Assembly (NCBI GenBank): GCA_025359185.1
Contig: JANYHF010000083.1
Coordinates: 1 to 64,000 of the forward strand
From: Hyphomicrobiaceae bacterium
GTDB lineage: Bacteria; Pseudomonadota; Alphaproteobacteria; Rhizobiales; Hyphomicrobiaceae
Reading direction: 5' to 3'
Length of the DNA stretch: 64,000 bases
The position numbers were made by a program, and so were the translations under genes. This document shows positions 44,201 to 53,735 of this stretch, piece by piece (position 1 is the first letter of the stretch; each line of letters starts with the position of its first letter). The notes under the pieces were generated by a model. The model was not told where the DNA came from. It saw only the letters and a list, made by a program, of their open reading frames with translations, and did not search any database.

Positions 44201-44830
44201 TCAGCCGCGTCTTAGCACCCGTATGCGCTTTGGCGCAGCGATAACTTGTTCAGGCTTCCGGCCAAGTCGATGTCGGCGAGGGGCTACAAGCCGCCGCCCT
44301 CTAAATCTGCCTCTCGCAACCCCCAGCTCCCTCCCCAACCCCCTCAACCCCGCCATCAGCGTCATCTCCTCCACCGGCGAACGCGCGAAACCATACCCCT
44401 CATAAAACGCACGCGCCCGCTCATTGAGCGCGTGCACGACCATGCCTTTGACTGCCGCGTGCTCGCCGGCTTGCAGGCTGCGGGCGACGGCATCGCGCAG
44501 CAGGCTTTTGCCGAGGCCGAAGCCCTGAAAATCTGTGTGAATGGCCAGCCGCGCCAGCACCGTCACGGGGACCGGATCGGGCATATTGCGCCGCAGCGCA
44601 TCGGCCGCGATGGCGTGGCTGATGCCGCCAACCGTCAAGGCGAAGTAGCCCGCCACGTCCTGGCCGACGGTCACGACGAAGGTGCGTGAGGCGTCGGCAT
44701 CGTTGTTTTTCAGCGCGCGGGTCTTCAGCCAGTCATCGAGCAGCGGTTCGCCGCAGGAAAAATTTTCGAGTATGTGCGCGGCCGTCAGAAGTTGTGGCGC
44801 GCTGAAGGCGGGGCGGGCGGCACCGCTCAC
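44201..44830 (-). CDS. TacT-like GNAT toxin with extra C-terminal tail
   Basis: This GNAT-fold toxin acetylates aminoacyl-tRNA in the best-known family members and blocks translation. The fold is complete to about residue 165: LTAAHILENFSCGEPLLDDWL, VTVLARLAIHTDFQGFGLGKSLL (acetyl-CoA site), ARAFYEGYGFARSPVEEMTLM. The reading frame then continues another 40-45 basic residues (GRFRGRRLVAPRRHRLGRK...), unlike the usual end soon after MTLM; stop loss or frameshift is likely. GTG 44830 overlaps the antitoxin stop (GTGA). Confidence 0.85.
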   Translation of the reverse strand: MSGAARPAFSAPQLLTAAHILENFSCGEPLLDDWLKTRALKNNDADASRTFVVTVGQDVAGYFALTVGGISHAIAADALRRNMPDPVPVTVLARLAIHTDFQGFGLGKSLLRDAVARSLQAGEHAAVKGMVVHALNERARAFYEGYGFARSPVEEMTLMAGLRGLGRELGVARGRFRGRRLVAPRRHRLGRKPEQVIAAPKRIRVLRRG

Positions 44831-45099
44831 GATTCCCAGACCGGTTTGGATTTCATCAGCGCGATGAGCTTCTCGAATGGTGGTTGGTCGAAAGCTTCGA
44901 GAATCGCCTTAAACTGCTCCTCGGATACCACCCAATGCGTCTTATCGAGCAGCACATCAATTGCTGCCCCGCGCGCGGCGTCGAGCACAAAGCCGGTACG
45001 TGTTTTGCCGGTGGCGGCGGCAGCGCGGTCGATCAGCCCGCGATCCTCGGCGCGGATGCGCAGATTGAGCGATTCTCGGGGAGGGGTCGCGGCGGACAT
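44827..45099 (-). CDS. DUF1778 antitoxin (TacA-like)
   Basis: The 90-residue product is a ribbon-helix-helix DNA-binding antitoxin (SLNLRIRAEDRGLIDRAAAA, TRTGFVLDAARGAA) with a toxin-binding C-terminal tail. It likely neutralises the GNAT toxin downstream and represses the pair. ATG 45099 was chosen: the frame is open to 45207, but homology starts at MSAATPPRESL. The antitoxin precedes the toxin, as normal. Confidence 0.88.
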   Translation of the reverse strand: MSAATPPRESLNLRIRAEDRGLIDRAAAATGKTRTGFVLDAARGAAIDVLLDKTHWVVSEEQFKAILEAFDQPPFEKLIALMKSKPVWES

Positions 45100-45240
45100 G
45101 GCGTGTCTCCTTAGCGTACAACAATAGCAGATCGTAACGACACTGTCATTACGCGCCTGAAAGGGCGCGCCCTCCTTGACCGCGCCGCCAGCTTCCCCCA
45201 CAAGCACCGCACCGGAACATCACCCCCACGGCCACCGCCC

Positions 45241-46125
45241 ATGTCGATTCTCGTTTCCGCCGCCACCAAAGTCATTTGCCAGGGTTTTACGGGCGCCCAG
45301 GGCACGTTCCATTCCGAGCAGGCCATCGCCTATGGCACCAAAATGGTTGGCGGTGTGACGCCGGGCAAGGGCGGGTCGATACATTTGAATCTGCCGGTGT
45401 TCGATACGGTCAGAGATGCCAAGGCCAAGACGGGCGCTGATGCTTCGGCCATCTACGTGCCGCCGCCGTTCGCGGCCGACGCCATTATGGAGGCCATCGA
45501 CGCGGAAATCTCGCTGATCGTGTGTATCACCGAGGGCATCCCGGTCGCCGACATGATCAAGGTGAAGCGGGCGCTGCAGGGTTCGAAATCGCGGCTGATC
45601 GGGCCGAATTGCCCGGGGCTGCTGACGCCGGGTGAATGCAAGATCGGCATCATGCCGGGCAATATCTTTCTCAAGGGCTCAGTCGGCATCGTCTCGCGCT
45701 CTGGCACGCTCACCTACGAGGCTGTTAAGCAGACGACGGACGCGGGGCTCGGCCAGACCACGGCGGTCGGCATCGGCGGCGATCCGGTGAAGGGCACCGA
45801 ACACATTGACGTGCTGGAGATGTTCCTGGCCGATCCCGCCACCACTTCGATTATCATGATCGGCGAGATCGGTGGCTCTGCGGAAGAGGATGCGGCGGCA
45901 TTCCTGGCGTCGGAGGCCAAGAAGGGCCGCAAGAAGCCGACTGTGGGCTTCATCGCTGGCGTCACAGCGCCTCCGGGCCGCCGTATGGGCCATGCGGGCG
46001 CGATCATCTCCGGCGGCAAAGGCACGGCCGGCGCCAAGATCGAGGCGATGAAGATGGCGGGAATTTCGGTTGCGCCCTCGCCAGCCGCGCTGGGGACCAC
46101 GCTGGCGGCGCTGCTGCGGGGTTAG
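45241..46125 (+). CDS. sucD: succinyl-CoA synthetase alpha subunit
   Basis: SucD is the alpha subunit of succinyl-CoA synthetase. The 294-residue product has the CoA-binding N-terminus ([20 protein letters not shown]), [20 protein letters not shown], and the active-site histidine in [13 protein letters not shown]. The family length is normal. sucC, almost always just upstream, is missing; a toxin-antitoxin pair on the opposite strand is there instead. I see no ribosome binding site before ATG 45241. Confidence 0.95.
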   Translation: MSILVSAATKVICQGFTGAQGTFHSEQAIAYGTKMVGGVTPGKGGSIHLNLPVFDTVRDAKAKTGADASAIYVPPPFAADAIMEAIDAEISLIVCITEGIPVADMIKVKRALQGSKSRLIGPNCPGLLTPGECKIGIMPGNIFLKGSVGIVSRSGTLTYEAVKQTTDAGLGQTTAVGIGGDPVKGTEHIDVLEMFLADPATTSIIMIGEIGGSAEEDAAAFLASEAKKGRKKPTVGFIAGVTAPPGRRMGHAGAIISGGKGTAGAKIEAMKMAGISVAPSPAALGTTLAALLRG

Positions 46126-46128
46126 GAT

Positions 46129-46287
46129 GGGCTTACCCGCCCCACCCCCATCCTGTCCTACCCCCCTCAAGGGGGAAGGGACGCTGGAATAGAAAAAACT
46201 CTATCTGAACAATATCATAACCATCGGCGCTTGCGTCTCCTCTCCCTTGAGAGGGGAGGAACAAGTTGAGGGTGGGGCGGGAAAGCC
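46129..46287. repeat. palindromic repeat (GGCTTTCCCGCCCC family)
   Basis: The left end GGGCTTACCCGCCCCACCCC and right end GGTGGGGCGGGAAAGCC are inverted partners around an inner pair CCCCTCAAGGGGG and TCTCCCTTGAGAGGGG. The right end abuts the stop codon of the DUF1127 gene. The same family occurs at 52058-52187. Confidence 0.75.
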
Positions 46288-46539
46288 TCAGTGCTGATCC
46301 CTCACATCCCAGAAACTGCGCGCGGTCTCGCGCTCCACGTCGGCACGGCTGAGGCCGATGTCTTTCAGGGTGTTGTCGTCGAGATATTTCAGCTGATTAC
46401 GCCAGCAGGCGCGCTCCAGGATCGTGTCCACATAGATCAACGCACGCAAGAACGAGGAGGGTTTTGGAGTTGCCGGAATGCGCTTCACAACTGGCGATGC
46501 GCCAATTGAACCGCTGAGGCTATGGATTGTCCTGGTCAT
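46288..46539 (-). CDS. DUF1127 small protein
   Basis: The 83-residue product has the C-terminal DUF1127 helical motif (LKYLDDNTLKDIGLSRADVE), a module of small arginine-rich or RNA-related alphaproteobacterial proteins. A GGAG sits at good distance upstream of ATG 46539. It is divergent from the LysR gene across about 100 bases. In Brucella and Agrobacterium, similar DUF1127 genes are targets of the LysR regulator VtlR; whether that holds here is not shown. Confidence 0.85.
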   Translation of the reverse strand: MTRTIHSLSGSIGASPVVKRIPATPKPSSFLRALIYVDTILERACWRNQLKYLDDNTLKDIGLSRADVERETARSFWDVRDQH

Positions 46540-46642
46540 GGTGGTGCTCCTGCTGCGCGACATCAGTTCTACGCCGCACCGCATCATAACGAAAACGAAT
46601 GTCTGTTTTGACATCGATAAAGTTTCGCGATACCTTCGCACT

Positions 46643-47518
46643 ATGAACAAGGACATCGATATTGCTCTGCTGCGAGCCTTCGTGGCGGTCGCCGAAACGG
46701 GCGGCATGACCAGTGCGGGCCGGCTGATCAACCTCACCCAGGCCGCCGTCAGCCAGCAGATCAAGCGGCTCGAAGACCTGTTCCAGGTTACGCTGTTTGA
46801 CCGGCAAAGCCGCAATTTGATGCTGACTGATCGCGGCGAACGGCTCTTGACACAAGCGCGGCGGCTGATTGCTCTCAATGATGAGGTGGCGGGCTCCATG
46901 ATATCGCGCCAGTTCGAGGGGGAAGTCGCGCTCGGTGTACCCCATGACCTGGTCGGCGCGTTCATCCCGCAGCTGCTTAACAGGTTCCGGCAGAAGCATC
47001 CGGGCATTCGCGTGGCCGTCGTCTCCAGCACAACCCAAAAACTCTTCGGCATGATGGCAGCTGGCCGCATTGCCCTGACGATGACGACCGAGCCGGCCCC
47101 CGCAGCAGGCCAGGACATGCTTTTGCAGCAGCCTCTGGTTTGGGTCGGCGCGCGGGGTGGCACGGCCTATAAGTGCCGCCCATTACCAACCTCGTTTGGC
47201 GATGAGACCTGCGCCCATCGCAAGGTTGCCTTGCCCGCTCTCAGCAGCCAGGGCCTCGACTGGGTGCATATGTGCGAAGCCAGCGAATCCAACACGCTCA
47301 TTGCGACCGTTGAAGCCGATCTTGCCGTCGGCCTGCTGTTGGCCTGCACCGTGCCGCCGCAGATCGACATTTTGCGGAGTTCCACCAGTGGCTTACCGCA
47401 ACTCCAGGACTTTTTTATCAATCTGCGCCTGCCACCCGCCGGTGTCGGCGAAATCGCACGCGCGCTCGCCGAACACATCCGCGAGCATTTCGCCGTCCGG
47501 CTGCGTCACGCCGTATAG
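46643..47518 (+). CDS. LysR-family transcriptional regulator
   Basis: The 291-residue product has the N-terminal winged helix-turn-helix (IALLRAFVAVAETGGMTSAG, LTQAAVSQQIKRLEDLFQ, LFDRQSRNLMLTDRGE) and a C-terminal periplasmic-binding-like effector domain (GEVALGVPHDLVGAFIPQLL). ATG 46643 was chosen; the frame upstream to 46478 runs through the DUF1127 gene. It probably controls the divergent DUF1127 gene and itself. sucA follows on the same strand. Confidence 0.9.
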   Translation: MNKDIDIALLRAFVAVAETGGMTSAGRLINLTQAAVSQQIKRLEDLFQVTLFDRQSRNLMLTDRGERLLTQARRLIALNDEVAGSMISRQFEGEVALGVPHDLVGAFIPQLLNRFRQKHPGIRVAVVSSTTQKLFGMMAAGRIALTMTTEPAPAAGQDMLLQQPLVWVGARGGTAYKCRPLPTSFGDETCAHRKVALPALSSQGLDWVHMCEASESNTLIATVEADLAVGLLLACTVPPQIDILRSSTSGLPQLQDFFINLRLPPAGVGEIARALAEHIREHFAVRLRHAV

Positions 47519-47639
47519 GCTTGGAAGTCCACCTCCTTACCCCCATTTCATTTGACATCCCCTTCGGTCCGGGCGACCTGAAGTGGTCTCGCGTCACCTT
47601 ATCAATCGCATGTCTGTGACACCCCCCAAGGACTTAGCA

Positions 47640-50591
47640 ATGACCCGTCAGCCCGCCAACGAGGCGTTCCTGCAAACCTCGTTTCTGCACGGCACCAACG
47701 CCCCTTATATTGAGGAGCTTTACGCGGCTTACCGCGAGAGCCCCAGTAAGGTGACGGACGAGTGGCGGAAGTTCTTTGCAGCGCTCAAGGACGACAATTC
47801 GCGGCCCGCGATGGAGCCGCATGGTCCCTCCTGGCAACGTACAGGCCGGCCAGTAGCGATCGGAGCCGAGGCCGATCTGGTCAGCGCTCTGTCGGGTGAT
47901 TGGGGCGGCGTGCAGCGCCATATCGGTGAGCGCATCCAAGAGCGGGCGCAAACCAACGGCGCGGAACTGTCGCCGACGCTGGCGCTGCGCGCGACGCAGG
48001 ATTCGATCCGCGTCATCAACATGATCCGAGCTTACCGGGTGTCGGGGCATCTTGCCGCCAATCTCGATCCCTTGGGCCTTGCCGAGCGAAAAGAGCCCCT
48101 CGAATTAAAGCCGCTCACCTGGGGCTTTACAGACAGCGATCTTGACCGGCCGATCTTCATCGACAACCTGTTGCCTGACGTTGAAATCGCGTCTGTACGG
48201 CAGATCATCGAGATCATGCGCGCGACCTATTGCGGGCACATCGGCGTCGAATACATGCACATCACCGACCTTGCCGAGCGCCGATGGATTCAACGGCGCA
48301 TCGAGGGCAAAGAGATCAAGTTCACGGCCCGCGGCAGAATCGCGATCCTCAACAAACTGATCGAAGCAGAATCCTTCGAGAAGTTCTGCGATGTGAAGTA
48401 CACCGGCACCAAGCGCTTTGGCCTCGATGGTGCAGAAGCCACCATCCCGGCGTTGGAGCAGATCATCAAGCGCGGCGGTGCGCTTGGTGTCAAAGAGATC
48501 ATCATCGGCATGGCCCATCGCGGGCGGCTGAACGTGCTTGGCAACGTGATGGGTAAGCCGCATCGCGCGATTTTCAACGAATTCAAGGGTGGGTCATCGA
48601 AGCCCGAAGAGGTCGAAGGTTCGGGCGATGTCAAATATCATCTGGGTGCGTCGTCGGACCGTGATTTCGACGGCAACCAGGTGCATTTGTCGCTGACAGC
48701 CAACCCATCGCATCTGGAAATTGTCGATCCCGTGGTGCTTGGCAAAGTGCGGGCCAAGCAGGACCAACTCGGCGACAAGCGGCGCGAGATGGCGCTGCCA
48801 CTGCTGATCCATGGCGATGCAGCCTTCGCAGGCCAAGGCGTCATCGCCGAATGCTTCGGGCTTTCGGGCCTGCGTGGCCACCGCACCGGCGGCTCGATCC
48901 ACTTCATTGTCAACAATCAGATCGGCTTCACGACCGCGCCGCGTTTTGCCCGCTCCTCGCCCTATCCGTCCGACGTCGCACGTATGATCCAGGCGCCGAT
49001 TTTCCACGTCAATGGCGACGATCCCGAAGCGGTCGTCCACATCGCCAAGATCGCGACGGAATTTCGCCAGCGCTACCACAAGCCCGTCGTCATCGACATG
49101 TTCTGCTATCGCCGCCACGGCCACAACGAGGGTGACGAACCATCGTTCACCCAGCCCTTGATGTATGAGCGTATCCGTTCGCATTCCAGCGTCGTCACGC
49201 TCTATGCCAAGCAGCTGGAAGACCAGGGCGTGCTGACCGGTGCCGAGATCGACAAGATGAGTGGCGAGGTGCGCGCGCATCTCGATTCAGAGCTGGCGCT
49301 CGCAGACGGCTACAAGCCCAACAAAGCCGACTGGCTGGACGGTAAGTGGTCAAAGATCCAGACCGCCGAGGAAGGCGCGCGCCGGGGCGAAACTGGCGTC
49401 GCTATCGATGTGCTGAAAGATGTGGGACGCCGCGTGACCACGGTTCAAAACGGCTTTACGTTGCACAAGACGCTGGACCGGGTGCTGAAGCGGCGTCTCG
49501 AAACCATCGAGACCGGCCAGGGCGTGGACTGGTCAACGGCCGAGGCGCTGGCTTTTGGCACGCTGGTGAAGGAGGGCTCCATCGTTCGACTGTCCGGTCA
49601 AGATGTCGAACGTGGCACCTTCTCGCAACGCCACGCAGTCTTGATCGACCAGAAGACGGAAAAACGCTGGACACCGCTCAAGCACGTTTCGGCCGACCAG
49701 GGCCGCTTCGAAGTCATCAACTCGATGCTGTCGGAAGAAGCGGTGCTGGGCTTTGAATATGGCTACAGCCTCGCCGAGCCCAAAGCGCTGGTGCTTTGGG
49801 AGGCGCAGTTCGGCGACTTCGCCAACGGCGCGCAGGTGGTCATCGACCAGTTCATCTGCTCGGGCGAGCGCAAATGGCTGCGCATGTCCGGCTTGGTCCT
49901 GCTGCTGCCGCATGGCTATGAAGGTCAGGGTCCCGAACATTCGTCGGCGCGCCTCGAACGTTTTTTGCAGCTCTGCGCCGAAGACAACATGCAAATCGTC
50001 AACTGCACGTCACCGGCCAACTACTTCCACGTCCTGCGCCGCCAGCTGCGCCGGGACTTCCGAAAGCCGCTGGTGATCATGACGCCGAAGTCGCTGCTGC
50101 GGCACAAGCGGGTGATTTCGCGGCTGGACGAAATGGGGCCGGGCTCGACGTTCCATCGCATCCTGAATGACGACACACAGATGCTGCCCGGCGAAAAGAT
50201 CAAGCTCAAGCCGGATACCGAAATCCGCCGCGTCGTGCTGTGCTCGGGCAAGGTTTACTACGACCTCCATGAAGCGCGTGAGGCGGCCGGCATCGACGAC
50301 GTTTACCTGATGCGGCTAGAACAGCTTTATCCGTTCCCGGAGCAGGCCATGATCGAAGAGATCAAGCGCTTCCCGGCGGCCGAGGTCGTCTGGTGTCAGG
50401 AAGAACCCAAGAACATGGGCGCGTGGACATTTGTGGAGCCGCACCTCGAAGCAGCGCTGGAACATGCCGGCATCGGCCATCCACGGCCGGGCTATGTCGG
50501 ACGATCCGCGGCGGCCTCGACGGCGACGGGACAACTCAGCAAGCACGCAGCCGAGCAGAAGGCGCTGGTCGCCGCTGCGATCGGGGCGTGA
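47640..50591 (+). CDS. sucA: 2-oxoglutarate dehydrogenase E1 component
   Basis: SucA is the thiamine-dependent E1 subunit of the 2-oxoglutarate dehydrogenase complex. The 983-residue product has an N-terminal anchoring region (FLQTSFLHGTNAPYIEELY), GMAHRGRLNVLGNVMGKP, the thiamine-binding part with NNQIGFTT and RRHGHNEGDEP, and LPHGYEGQGPEHSSARLERF. ATG 47640 was chosen for its AAGGA ribosome binding site; 19 more codons are open upstream. It is followed by sucB after a repeat. Confidence 0.96.
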   Translation: MTRQPANEAFLQTSFLHGTNAPYIEELYAAYRESPSKVTDEWRKFFAALKDDNSRPAMEPHGPSWQRTGRPVAIGAEADLVSALSGDWGGVQRHIGERIQERAQTNGAELSPTLALRATQDSIRVINMIRAYRVSGHLAANLDPLGLAERKEPLELKPLTWGFTDSDLDRPIFIDNLLPDVEIASVRQIIEIMRATYCGHIGVEYMHITDLAERRWIQRRIEGKEIKFTARGRIAILNKLIEAESFEKFCDVKYTGTKRFGLDGAEATIPALEQIIKRGGALGVKEIIIGMAHRGRLNVLGNVMGKPHRAIFNEFKGGSSKPEEVEGSGDVKYHLGASSDRDFDGNQVHLSLTANPSHLEIVDPVVLGKVRAKQDQLGDKRREMALPLLIHGDAAFAGQGVIAECFGLSGLRGHRTGGSIHFIVNNQIGFTTAPRFARSSPYPSDVARMIQAPIFHVNGDDPEAVVHIAKIATEFRQRYHKPVVIDMFCYRRHGHNEGDEPSFTQPLMYERIRSHSSVVTLYAKQLEDQGVLTGAEIDKMSGEVRAHLDSELALADGYKPNKADWLDGKWSKIQTAEEGARRGETGVAIDVLKDVGRRVTTVQNGFTLHKTLDRVLKRRLETIETGQGVDWSTAEALAFGTLVKEGSIVRLSGQDVERGTFSQRHAVLIDQKTEKRWTPLKHVSADQGRFEVINSMLSEEAVLGFEYGYSLAEPKALVLWEAQFGDFANGAQVVIDQFICSGERKWLRMSGLVLLLPHGYEGQGPEHSSARLERFLQLCAEDNMQIVNCTSPANYFHVLRRQLRRDFRKPLVIMTPKSLLRHKRVISRLDEMGPGSTFHRILNDDTQMLPGEKIKLKPDTEIRRVVLCSGKVYYDLHEAREAAGIDDVYLMRLEQLYPFPEQAMIEEIKRFPAAEVVWCQEEPKNMGAWTFVEPHLEAALEHAGIGHPRPGYVGRSAAASTATGQLSKHAAEQKALVAAAIGA

Positions 50592-50624
50592 ACGAAGAGA
50601 ATGATGATAGATTGGCGTACGGAT

Positions 50625-50731
50625 CAACCCCTCACCCTGTCCTTCTCCCCACGGGAGAAGGGACGCTGGCATCGGCCATAGCGGTTCTATCGTCCCCTCT
50701 CCTTTGGGGAGAGGGACGGGGTGAGGGGCTG
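50625..50731. repeat. palindromic repeat (CAACCCCTCA family) between sucA and sucB
   Basis: Left CAACCCCTCACCCTGTCC and right GGACGGGGTGAGGGGCTG are near-inverted arms, with inner arms CTCCCCACGGGAGAAGGGAC and CGTCCCCTCTCCTTTGGGGA. It sits in the 190-base gap of what should be one operon and could form an mRNA stem that reduces expression of sucB relative to sucA. Confidence 0.75.
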
Positions 50732-50781
50732 ATCTTTGCACTGCGATTTCAAGTTTTGCGCGACTGAACGGGGACTGAGCA

Positions 50782-52047
50782 ATGAGCATTGATATCCGCG
50801 TGCCTGTGCTGGGTGAGAGCATCAAGGAGGCGACCGTCGCCAAATGGCTGAAACAGCCGGGCGAGGCGGTGCAAGCGGATGAGCCGCTGGTGGAACTGGA
50901 GACCGAGAAGGTTGCCGTTGAGGTGCCTGCGCCGATGGCCGGCATCATGGGCGAGTTCCGGGTGAAGGCGGGCGAGACGGTGGGCGTCGGGCAGATCTTG
51001 GGCTCCATCCAGGAGGGCGCTGGCGGTGCGGCGGCGAGCCCGGCTGCGGCCGTGGCTGTGGCACCAGCGGCCAAGCCGGTCGAGGCCGCTCCAGCGGCAG
51101 CGCCCATTGGCGCGCCTCACGCCGAACGCTCGGGCCCGATGATGGCTCCCGCGCCTTCGGCCCGCAAACTGATGACGGAGAAGGGTCTCGCGCCCGATCA
51201 GATCGCAGGATCTGGCGTGCGCGGACAGATCCTGAAGGGGGACGTGCTGGCGGTCTCTGCTGCCGGTGCCGCAGCCGCTGCCAACACACTGATCTCAGCC
51301 GCCCCGCCCGCTCCCGCGCCACGCCCAGCCGTGCCGCCAGAGGACGCCGCCCGCGAAGAGCGCGTGCATTTGAGCCGCCTGCGCCTCACCATTGCACGCC
51401 GCCTGAAAGATGCGCAGAACACCGCCGCCATGTTGACCACGTTCAACGACGTGGACATGAGCGCGGTGATGGATTTGCGTGCGCAGTACAAGGAGCTCTT
51501 TGAGAAGAAGCACGGCGTGAAGCTCGGCTTCATGGGCTTCTTCGTCAAAGCCGTTGTGCAGGCGTTGAAGGAAGTGCCCGCCGTCAATGCTGAGATCGAC
51601 GCCGAAGACATCGTTTACAAAAACTACTATCATGTCGGCATCGCCGTCTCGACCGACCGTGGCCTGATCGTCCCCGTGCTGCGAAACGCCGACCAGCTGC
51701 AGCTTGCGCAAATTGAGGCAAACATCGCCGATGCCGCCAAACGCGGCCGCGAAGGCAAACTGACGATTTCGGAAATGCAGGGTGGCACGTTTTCGATCAC
51801 CAATGGCGGCGTGTTCGGCTCTATGCTGTCAACGCCGATCCTCAACGCGCCACAATCGGGCATCCTCGGTATGCACCGCATCGAAAAACGTGCCGTGGTA
51901 CGCGACGACCAGATCGTCATCCGCCCGATGATGTACCTCGCGCTCAGCTACGACCACCGCATCGTCGACGGCCGTGACGCGGTGACGTTCCTGGTGCGCG
52001 TGAAGGAAGGGTTGGAGGACCCGAAGCGGCTGATTTTGGAACTCTAA
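50782..52047 (+). CDS. sucB: dihydrolipoyl succinyltransferase E2 component
   Basis: SucB is the core E2 subunit of the 2-oxoglutarate dehydrogenase complex. The 421-residue product has one lipoyl domain with the lipoylated lysine in [12 protein letters not shown] near residue 42, an alanine/proline linker, a peripheral-subunit-binding domain ([18 protein letters not shown]) and the catalytic domain ending with [15 protein letters not shown] (His and Asp). ATG 50782 has a GGGGACTGAGCA leader. Confidence 0.96.
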   Translation: MSIDIRVPVLGESIKEATVAKWLKQPGEAVQADEPLVELETEKVAVEVPAPMAGIMGEFRVKAGETVGVGQILGSIQEGAGGAAASPAAAVAVAPAAKPVEAAPAAAPIGAPHAERSGPMMAPAPSARKLMTEKGLAPDQIAGSGVRGQILKGDVLAVSAAGAAAAANTLISAAPPAPAPRPAVPPEDAAREERVHLSRLRLTIARRLKDAQNTAAMLTTFNDVDMSAVMDLRAQYKELFEKKHGVKLGFMGFFVKAVVQALKEVPAVNAEIDAEDIVYKNYYHVGIAVSTDRGLIVPVLRNADQLQLAQIEANIADAAKRGREGKLTISEMQGGTFSITNGGVFGSMLSTPILNAPQSGILGMHRIEKRAVVRDDQIVIRPMMYLALSYDHRIVDGRDAVTFLVRVKEGLEDPKRLILEL

Positions 52048-52057
52048 CGGTCTTCGC

Positions 52058-52187
52058 GGCTTTCCCGCCCCACCCCCATCCTGTCCTTCCCCCTCAAGGG
52101 GGAAGGGACGCAAGTGCCGCTTTATCGACACCAGCGTCTCCTCCCCCTTGAGGGGGAGGAACAAGGTGGGGGTGGGGCGGGAAAGCC
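52058..52187. repeat. palindromic repeat (GGCTTTCCCGCCCC family) between sucB and lpd
   Basis: The ends GGCTTTCCCGCCCC and GGGGCGGGAAAGCC are perfect 14-base inverted copies, and inner parts CCCCCTCAAGGGGGAAGGGA and TCCTCCCCCTTGAGGGGGA pair as well. It is the better-preserved relative of the unit at 46129. Confidence 0.8.
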
Positions 52188-52227
52188 TCCCAGAACGGCA
52201 AGACATATTCGAAGGGTTCAATCCCAC

Positions 52228-53625
52228 ATGACCTACGATCTCATCGTTATCGGCACCGGCCCGGGCGGCTATGTGTGTGCGATCCGGGCGGCGCAACTGG
52301 GGCTGAAGGTGGCCGTGGTTGAAAAGCGCGCGACCCATGGCGGGACGTGCCTCAATGTGGGGTGCATTCCGAGCAAGGCTCTGCTGCACGCGTCGGAGAT
52401 GTTCGAGGAGGCCGGGCACGGATTTGCGACGATGGGCATCGACGCGACGCCCACGCTCGATCTTGCGAGAATGCAGGTCTTCAAGGATGAGGGGGTGAAA
52501 GGCAATGTGCAGGGCGTCGAGTTCCTGTTGAAGAAGAACAAGATCGACGCGCATCGCGGCACGGGACGAGTTCTGGGCGGCGGCAAAGTTGAGGTGATGC
52601 CCGAAGGTGGCCCGGCTGCCGTGCTTGAGGGTAAGGCTATTGTCATTGCCACCGGCTCGGAAGTGACGAAGCTCAAGGGACTGGAAATCGACGAACAGAA
52701 GATCGTCTCATCCACCGGCGCGCTGACGCTGGCCAAAGTTCCTGGCCGTTTGCTGATCGTCGGCGGCGGCGTCATCGGGCTGGAGCTGGGCTCGGTCTGG
52801 CGGCGGCTCGGCGCGCAGGTAATCGTGGTCGAATATCTCGACCGCATTCTGCCGGGTATGGATGGCGAGGTTGGAAAACAGTTCCAGCGCATTCTGACGA
52901 AACAGGGGATGACATTTAAGCTCTCCTCCAAAGTCACCGGCGCAAGATCCATCGGCGATGGCTTGGCCGTGGATGTCGAGCCTTCGGCGGGCGGGCCTGG
53001 AGAATCGCTCGCAGTCGATGTGGTGCTGGTCGCAACCGGCCGCCGTCCGTTTACGCAGGGGCTGGGCCTCGCCGAAGCCGGCGTCGAAATGGACAAGCAA
53101 GGCCGCGTCTTGGTCGATGAACATTACCAATCCAACGTCGCGGGCATCTTTGCCATCGGCGATGTGATTGCTGGGCCAATGCTGGCCCACAAGGCCGAGG
53201 ACGAGGGCGTCGCAATGGCCGAAATCCTGGCCGGGCAGGCTGGCCATGTGAACTACGGCGTCATCCCCAACGTGATCTACACGTATCCGGAAGTCGCGTC
53301 GGTTGGCGCGACCGAAGAGGAGCTGAAAACGGCGGGCGTTGCCTTTGTCACCGGCAAATTCCCGTTCATGGCCAACGGCCGCGCCAAGGTCAACCGCACA
53401 ACCGATGGCTTCGTAAAAGTGCTCGCCGACGCCAAGACCGACCGCGTGCTCGGCGTACACATCATTGGCCCCGACGCGGGCACCATCATCTCCGAGGCCG
53501 CCGTGCTGATGGAGTTCGGCGGTTCGGCCGAAGACCTCGCCCGCACCTGCCATGCCCATCCGACACTCTCGGAGGCGGTGAAAGAAGCCGCCATGGCCGT
53601 TGCAGGCCGCGCCGTGCATATGTAG
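52228..53625 (+). CDS. lpd: dihydrolipoyl dehydrogenase E3 component
   Basis: Lpd reoxidises the lipoyl group of 2-oxoacid dehydrogenases. The 465-residue product starts with the FAD motif VIGTGPGGYVCAIRAAQLG, has the redox disulphide GGTCLNVGCIPSKALLH, a second dinucleotide motif (IVGGGVIGLELGSVWRRLG), and the catalytic HAHPTLSEA. ATG 52228 was chosen: the frame is open to 52114 but over repeat sequence. It is probably in one unit with sucA and sucB. Confidence 0.96.
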   Translation: MTYDLIVIGTGPGGYVCAIRAAQLGLKVAVVEKRATHGGTCLNVGCIPSKALLHASEMFEEAGHGFATMGIDATPTLDLARMQVFKDEGVKGNVQGVEFLLKKNKIDAHRGTGRVLGGGKVEVMPEGGPAAVLEGKAIVIATGSEVTKLKGLEIDEQKIVSSTGALTLAKVPGRLLIVGGGVIGLELGSVWRRLGAQVIVVEYLDRILPGMDGEVGKQFQRILTKQGMTFKLSSKVTGARSIGDGLAVDVEPSAGGPGESLAVDVVLVATGRRPFTQGLGLAEAGVEMDKQGRVLVDEHYQSNVAGIFAIGDVIAGPMLAHKAEDEGVAMAEILAGQAGHVNYGVIPNVIYTYPEVASVGATEEELKTAGVAFVTGKFPFMANGRAKVNRTTDGFVKVLADAKTDRVLGVHIIGPDAGTIISEAAVLMEFGGSAEDLARTCHAHPTLSEAVKEAAMAVAGRAVHM

Positions 53626-53735
53626 AAGGCGGCCTGAAATTTACGGGTTAGTACAAATGACGAGCACACCTTAACGCACCCTTAATGCCTGTCGCCGACA
53701 CTCCAGCCTCAGCGTTTGGCGGGAGTTGTTCGGCT

